DNA from: Colias croceus
Lineage: Eukaryota; Arthropoda; Insecta; Lepidoptera; Pieridae
NCBI RefSeq assembly: GCF_905220415.1
Contig: NC_059546.1
Location: 1,922,001 to 1,986,000, forward strand
DNA length: 64,000 nt
Direction: 5' to 3'
Shown here: piece after piece, positions 58,817 to 64,000 of the stretch
Position numbering within the stretch: the stretch's first letter is position 1
Layout of the letters: every line of letters starts with the position of its first letter
Translations under genes and position numbers: made by a program
The notes under the pieces: generated by a model
Seen by the model: only the letters and a program-made list of their open reading frames with translations
Database searches by the model: none
What the model was told of the DNA's origin: nothing

Positions 58817-58920
58817 CTAGCAAACCGGGCGAACTCCGTTTAGCCACTACACGGAGCCCGAGACCTTTCCAACTAATGCAAAACCGTGGAAATCGGTTCG
58901 TGCGTTTTTATATATAGTAG
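58817..58920 (-). mobile_element. Short Helitron-like fragment
   Basis: CTAG at 58817-58820, then caaaccgggcgaactccgtt and gtggaaatcggttcgtgcgt, resembling other CTAG-ended repeats of the window. It lies in the intron after the peptide exon. Confidence 0.45.
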
Positions 58921-59553
58921 ATAATTATTATCCCTATAATCGAGAATTGAATTCCACTTACGAAGAGTTTTTAGTTTCAAAAAAAATATCAGCTTACTTT
59001 CTACATGATTCAAGCTTTGAATTACTTAATATCACCAAGATTAATTATTTCACAAGTATAAAAAATAAAGTTTTTATTGGCTACTAACTTTTATGTTATC
59101 TTAAAATACAATCTAATAATTTAATAAAATTTCAAAAAGCACACGTTAGTCGACTCCCGTTTAAAAGCCAAGGTCGGCGGTCACGTGATGTCTCGGCAAA
59201 CATAACAAACAAACAAAACTTTAAGTTTGACTTGTTGATCGCCATCGGCTGAACTGTAATATGCAACTATTTTACTAATAAATATGTTACAGGGAATTTG
59301 AGGATAGGAAAATGATTATATAATATAAAGTACATATGTAATCGTTTAAAGTAATCGTAAATGTCAATCATTTTTTTTGTGTTTATGTGTGTCTTTGAGA
59401 TAGTTAAATACATTCTTTATTTCCTTCTAAAATTAATTTTTAATCGAATCTTGAATCTTTATATTTTGTCACATAACGTCCTATGATCACACATCATTTT
59501 ACACACAATATTAAGCTATATTTATGACTTTTTATAATGGGTACCATTCACAG

Positions 59554-59610
59554 GCGCACCCATCCGCTGGATTTGTAGCTGGCTACAAGTCCGCGGACCA
59601 ATCTGCGTGT
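59554..59610 (+). CDS. CCHa2: CCHamide-2 precursor, candidate exon
   Basis: After acceptor ttcacag| (59552-59553), 19 codons in phase 0 (AHPSAGFVAGYKSADQSAC) up to a donor |gtatgt at 59611. Phase 0 on both sides means the precursor keeps its frame with or without it (about 152 or 133 residues). Directly behind lies a GC-rich repeat, and the last codons may already belong to it. The acceptor is good and the 3' border is uncertain. Confidence 0.55.
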
Positions 59611-59745
59611 GTATGTGTAGTTGTGCGCGGCTCGCGGCTCGGCGCGGGCTCGCCGTCTGGAGACGCGAGCGCCGCGCCGCACCCGAGCCGCGCCGGACAA
59701 ATCCGTACGTGTGTGTGCGCGCGCGGATTTGTCGGTGAACTTGTC
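59590..59745. repeat. GC-rich repeat block A with inverted gacaaatccg
   Basis: Very GC-rich (gcggctcgcggctcggcg...), with gacaaatccg (59696-59705) and its inverse cggatttgtc (59724-59733). Similar motifs (cggatttgtcc, cggctcgcgg) recur at 60285-60425. It looks like one end of an inserted element. Confidence 0.5.
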
Positions 59746-59752
59746 AAAATAA

Positions 59753-59994
59753 CTAGCTTTCCACCCGCAGCTTCGCCCGCGCAGTCAAAGAAAAACCCGC
59801 ATAGTTCCCGTTCCCGTGGGATTGCCGGGATAAAACCTATCCTATTTCCCGGGATAAAAAGTAGCCTATGTCCTTTCTCGGGTATCAAAATATCTCTTTA
59901 CCAAATTTCATGCAAATTGCTTCAGTAGTTAAGGCGTGATTGAGTAACAGACAGATAGACAAGGTTACGTTCGCATTTATAATATTAGTATGGA
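59753..59994 (-). mobile_element. Lep1-type Helitron
   Basis: CTAG at 59753-59756, ttccacccgcagcttcgcccgcg, ending ttcgcatttataatattagtatgGA (revcomp of a TC start). It lies in a CCHa2 intron. Confidence 0.8.
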
Positions 59995-60284
59995 TTAAAA
60001 GAATTCATAAATCACAACGCATTTATTTATTTATGGTGGATTCTAGATAACAGATTTCGATTTTTAGAGTAACGTCTCTAGTAAGTATTTAAAAAGAAAA
60101 AAGGTTCAGTTCTTTAAATCAGAAAATGTTTATTATGTTAAGAATGGTTTATTAGTAAAATAAAATATAAAAATTACTCGTATCGGTCATTATTATTATA
60201 AATATATTATTTTAATTGAAAAAAGTTAATCAAATGTGCAGTTCTAGTTCGTTCGTTCTTTTTTTTCGTGGTAGGATAGATACG

Positions 60285-60425
60285 TGCAAGGCTCATCAAA
60301 GTTCACAGTCGACTGGACTGCAACTCGGCGCTCGTGTAATGTGTGGGCGATGACGGATTTGTCCATAGATTGGTACGGCTCGGGGCTCGGCTCGCGGTGC
60401 GTGTAGTGAATGCCGGGCTTAATAA
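60285..60425. repeat. GC-rich repeat block B
   Basis: Contains gacggatttgtccatagatt, ggctcggggctcggctcgcg and gtgtagtgaatgccgggctt. It shares accaatct, ggacaaatccg and CGGCTCGCGG with block A, partly inverted. Confidence 0.45.
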
Positions 60426-60552
60426 TCAATAGTCTAATAATAATCACACACACCCACACACGCACTATGTATTTTATAGTTGAGTAAAATAAATATGTAA
60501 AATTTGTCAGTAAACTTTATTTATTTATTTAACTATTATAATCTCCCTGTAG

Positions 60553-60679
60553 CCATCCAGCTCAGAGCTGATGGGTCGTCAGCTAGGTCAGGAAGAAACT
60601 GCCCCACATCCCGTGTACCCTCACTCTGGTTACGAAATCCTGCCTTCTGGTGATGACATCATACCTGTAAGGGATGGTG
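60553..60679 (+). CDS. CCHa2: CCHamide-2 precursor, spacer exon
   Basis: Acceptor ccctgtag| (60551-60552), frame PSSSELMGRQLGQEET...GYEILPSGDDIIPVRDG, donor G|gtaagg at 60680, phase 1 out. The other two frames hit stops. An alternative donor at 60667 (CCT|gtaagg) would shift the next exon into an early stop, so the later donor is preferred. Acidic, Pro/Gly-rich spacer with no further dibasic peptide; no known function after processing. Confidence 0.82.
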
Positions 60680-61090
60680 GTAAGGATAAATAAATTTTTT
60701 GGTTTATAAAATGATATTATTTGAAAGTATTTTTTCTGAAAGTACATATAAAAGAGTTGTAGAGGCTGTAACTGTAGACAAATGGGTACATAATGCAATT
60801 GATCATTCCGTCCTCTTGACTCTAGAGAGTTTAAATTTATATCGTACTGTAATTTAAAGAAATAATGTTTTTGTTATGTTATAAATGAAAGCTTTGAAGA
60901 TTATTGCTAATGAACGGAAAAAATAAAAATAGTTCGGCTTATGTTAATAATTCAGATATTAATGTAGAGACTTGTTTTGTCTCAGTTTAACGAGGTTAAA
61001 ACTACTAACTGCTGTGTACTGAATTTTTAATCTTAACAAGATTAAATATATTATTAAGTATTTATGTGTACTTATTGTAATACTCAATAG

Positions 61091-61164
61091 GTGTTTACGA
61101 CCGAGAGGACAATGGTGTGCGAGATGTAATGAAAATGAAACTACGGAACATCGTAAAACATTGG
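61091..61164 (+). CDS. CCHa2: CCHamide-2 precursor, penultimate exon
   Basis: Acceptor actcaatag| (61089-61090), phase 1 in, donor TGG|gtatgt (61165), phase 0 out. It encodes GVYDREDNGVRDVMKMKLRNIVKHW. The end, together with the next exon (..IVKHW-MDNFRR), resembles the C-terminal block KIMKSWFNRPRR of the Drosophila CCHamide-2 precursor, which supports the join. Confidence 0.8.
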
Positions 61165-61364
61165 GTATGTATGTATAACTAACAAATAAAACTATACAAA
61201 GAATCTAAAGAATTAACTTTAATAGAAATAAATCAATAAATGAATCGTAAAACTTAGATTATACAAATTGAAGTTAATTAGTATTGTTTTGGACGTGCCA
61301 GGTATCGTATGCAAAGATGCTATGCAAAGCTATCCTTTGTTATCTACAGAAATTAGTGTCATTA

Positions 61365-61528
61365 TCTATATTAATATTATAAAGCTGAACAGTTTGTTTG
61401 TTTGAACGCGCTTATCTAGGGAACTAATGGTCCGATTTGAAAAATTATTTCGGTGTTAGATAGCTCATTCATCACGCTACGACCAATAGGAGTGGAGCCA
61501 CGGGGGTAAAACCGCGCGGAGCAGCTAG
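61365..61528 (+). mobile_element. Helitron-type element, second subfamily
   Basis: TCTATATTAATATTATAAAG ... gaccaataggagtggagcc ... accgcgcggagcagCTAG. It lies in the last CCHa2 intron. Confidence 0.7.
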
Positions 61529-61624
61529 TAATATCTAAAAATGTTTATTTTTTTTAATAATGCAACATAAGTAGTAATTTCAAGTAAATACTTTTTTCTA
61601 ATATATTTATATATTTGTTTTCAG

Positions 61625-61684
61625 ATGGACAATTTCCGACGGTCGCAACAGAATGAAGACGGGTATTATATCGAGACATTGTAA
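61625..61684 (+). CDS. CCHa2: CCHamide-2 precursor, last exon
   Basis: Acceptor ttgttttcag| (61623-61624), 19 codons MDNFRRSQQNEDGYYIETL and TAA at 61682-61684. Poly(A) signal AATAAA at 61759-61764. Phase 0 in, as required. Confidence 0.83.
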   Translation: MDNFRRSQQNEDGYYIETL

Positions 61685-61758
61685 ATTACGATCGCTTCAT
61701 TTTAATAAGAATTTTATGTATAATAAGAGGGTATCTTTTTTTCTTGTATAAAATTTTC

Positions 61759-61764
61759 AATAAA
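61759..61764 (+). terminator. CCHa2: CCHa2 poly(A) signal
   Basis: AATAAA 75 bp after the stop codon, followed by T-rich sequence. Confidence 0.65.
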
Positions 61765-62040
61765 TTTTCAAAATCTGCTTGTTATAAAGGAAAGTTATTG
61801 GAATAAAAAAAACAAAGAAATTGTATCATGTTTTCGTTGTACAAACATAGAACTTTTCAAAATTACACGAATTACAAGCAAACCAACATTTTTATTAATT
61901 GTATAAAACTTATTTAATTTTAATATAATGATACTCTCTACTGACTGTTCTCTTCTTAAAAACATGTTAACGAAAATCGTAAAAAAAAATTAAACTTAAA
62001 AATGTTTATTGTCAATTAAGAGTTGTTTTTTTCTTAAATT

Positions 62041-62220
62041 TAAGGCTGATTTTTCAATCCTTCGTTAAAACTTATTCGTCGAATAACGTATTACACGACC
62101 ATTTCAAAAATGTATTCTAATTACCCGCATTTGTCAGTTTACATGTGACATTTTAATATTGTCGTGTAATACTTTATTGGACGGGTAAGTTTTAACCAAG
62201 GATTGAAAAATCGGCCCTTA
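62041..62220. mobile_element. 180-bp fold-back MITE
   Basis: Terminal inverted repeats of about 35 bp (AAGG.C.GATTTTTCAATCC and inverse GGATTGAAAAATC), with TA at both borders. A second inner inverted pair (GTATTACACGAC / GTCGTGTAATAC) makes most of it self-complementary. Confidence 0.8.
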
Positions 62221-62685
62221 GATATACATTATAGAAGGCTGGGTTAGTCTTGATATATTATTTTAATTATATTCTATAATCTATTATTATTTTTTCATAA
62301 TCTATTCTAGTTAAACAGATAATTGTTTCTTAAGACAAAATGTTATTAAAAAAAATCTATTGTTGTTTATCTGAAATGTTTAATTCTTTGTCCTTAAATA
62401 AAATATGGAGTAAAACATAAGTTTACCATCACACGAAAATTGTAGAGTAGTTATAGAGATGATAAGTGACTTTGTTTTATTAAATAAATTATTAGACATT
62501 GTATTTTGTTTTATTTTCTAATACACCTTTAATAAGACGAAATGAATGAAATCGAAATCTATATGAATACACGCTCACACTAACAACAAAATTAAACTGG
62601 TGTTAAATATTTGAGACTCTACCACTTTCCTTAGCTTATAACAATTAATTATACCTATAAAAATATAACTGCTATTAATATCCTA

Positions 62686-62909
62686 TCCTACTAATATTAT
62701 AAATGCGAAAGTTTGTGAGGATGTGTGAGTGTGTGTGTGTGTGTTTGTTACTCTTTCACGCAAATACTACTGAACCGATTACAATGAAATTTAGCACACA
62801 TGTAGAGGGTAACTTGGATTAACACAGGATAGATTTTATCCCGGAAATTCTTCGGGAACGGGAACTATGCGAGTTTTTCTTTGAAAACGCGGGCGAAGTG
62901 GAAATCTAG
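62686..62909 (+). mobile_element. Lep1-type Helitron
   Basis: TCCTACTAATATTATAAATG ... (GT)n ... gaaaacgcgggcgaagtggaaatCTAG. Its 3' hairpin is partly deleted. Confidence 0.8.
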
Positions 62910-63114
62910 TATATTATAAATTTTAAGGTAACTCTGTCTAACTGTTTCTTCTAACCATTGAACCGATTTAAATGGACATATTATGATATTCAAGCCAAAA
63001 CATTGGTTTTTATCGTGTCAAATGATAAAGCAACGTTAGATGAATGTTGGCAGATATGTGTTGTACCTTTAACGGTTAGCATACTAATTAATGACTTATA
63101 TCAGAAACAAAAAT

Positions 63115-63256
63115 AGCTTCCGCTCGTGGCTTCGCCAGCGTAGTGTTTTGATAAAAGGTAGCCTATGTTATTTCTCAGGGTCTGAGCTATTTTCTGTGCT
63201 AAATTTCATCAAAATCGGCTGAGAGGTTACTTTCGCATTTATAATATTAGTAGGGA
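63115..63256 (-). mobile_element. Lep1-type Helitron, short subfamily
   Basis: gcttccgctcgtggcttcgccagcg ... tttcgcatttataatattagtaggGA. Reverse-complement relative of 52378. Confidence 0.7.
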
Positions 63257-63482
63257 TACACAACTCGCGTGATTTCATTATAACTTACAATGAAAGCCAC
63301 AATTTAATTCCGTTGATTGAAGATATGTTTTTGACGAATAAAAAGCTTTTGATTATGGAGGTTTTAAAACTATTATAAGCTTTAAATAAGTTTCTGGAAC
63401 ATTACTCATTGTTCACAAGTTTTGGATTTATTGTCTTTTTATGAGGCGTGGATGTATATTTCTATGATAGAATTTCAATAAA

Positions 63483-63535
63483 AAATATCATGGCAATTTT
63501 CATTAACGTGGGTGAAGCCGCGGGCAGAGAGCTAG
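63483..63535 (+). mobile_element. Truncated Helitron 3' end
   Basis: attaacgtgggtgaagccgcgggcagagagCTAG, 3' hairpin and CTAG only. Confidence 0.6.
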
Positions 63536-63843
63536 TTTGACTCTATATTGAATTTGTATTCGAGTGTATAGTTCCGATGCTTGCGACAACTTTTTCAGTT
63601 TACGTTAAACTAATTTTGTATCGTTTGTGACTTTTTAAACTTCTGAAGGTATCTTTTATAAATACTTTTATGATAGAATGACTGCAGAAAATTACATTAT
63701 TAGTTTTTCAGACTTGTGACCTTTTTCTCAAGACTACCCCTTTCTATTACATTAATAGCATCGATAATATGCATCCGCTCCTTAATTTCCGGAAAAATTA
63801 GATAGAAATGCAATTTTCAATGTAATTAGGTAATTAATTTTTA

Positions 63844-63881
63844 TCATAACATTTTTGTATTGATATACAAAAATGTTATGA
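63844..63881. repeat. Perfect 17-bp hairpin with 4-nt loop
   Basis: Arms 63844-63860 and 63865-63881 (TCATAACATTTTTGTAT and inverse), loop tgat. AT-rich and too short for a usual pre-miRNA. Confidence 0.6.
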
Positions 63882-64000
63882 AAAAATGTTATTTTAAATT
63901 TTCTGTTGGAAAAAGTGAAATTTATTAGCAATAAAACAATACAAAAATACCTAAAGATGAGTAAATTTTTAATTTCAATTGTTAAATTCCTAAACTATTT

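Noticed and set aside
59524..59928. 134-codon plus-strand frame over the CCHa2 candidate exon
   Set aside because: Runs through the acceptor, the GC-rich repeat and a Helitron; only 59554-59610 is a plausible exon.

Overview
This window comes from a lepidopteran (moth or butterfly) nuclear genome. It is AT-rich with spliced genes. It carries Lep1-type Helitron copies (5' TC...CTAG 3' ends, GCGAAGCCGCGGGC hairpin), a tRNA-derived SINE with a (GAT)n tail, other repeats typical of Lepidoptera, and two nearly complete non-LTR retrotransposons. Most of the listed reading frames are chance AT-rich frames. The real host genes were rebuilt here from splice signals, phases and motifs.

Left part. 0.5-2.6 kb, minus strand: the last three coding exons of a secreted phospholipase A2 (Ca2+ loop and CCxxHDxC catalytic helix), with a partial tandem copy of its last exon just downstream. 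5.7-7.7 kb: a decayed pogo-like (TA-flanked) DNA transposon. 13.7-19.2 kb, plus strand: a cluster of four small secreted-protein genes. Two are clear paralogues (PWWY[FY][FY]CQ core). Three appear to have a phase-0 intron inside or just before the signal peptide. I recognise no known family. 19.5 kb, minus strand: an intact tRNA-Ala(AGC).

Middle and right part, about 24.0-61.8 kb, plus strand: a CCHamide-2 neuropeptide gene. A TATA box and probable 5' UTR exon lie at 24.0 kb. The signal-peptide exon is at 34.8 kb, the peptide exon (GCSAFGHSCFGGH-GKR) at 58.4 kb, and later exons at 59.6, 60.6, 61.1 and 61.6 kb, with a poly(A) signal at 61.76 kb. Intron 2 (23.5 kb) holds an identical 2,649-bp tandem duplication containing a SINE and a Helitron. 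It also holds an R1-clade non-LTR element (minus strand, 6.5 kb, 13-bp target-site duplication, one internal stop in ORF2) and a Jockey-clade element (plus strand, 4.2 kb, 14-bp target-site duplication, fold-back 5' end), plus many Helitrons and MITEs. 61.8-64 kb holds only repeats.

All exon joins and family names come from reading the sequence alone, without transcript data or database searches.
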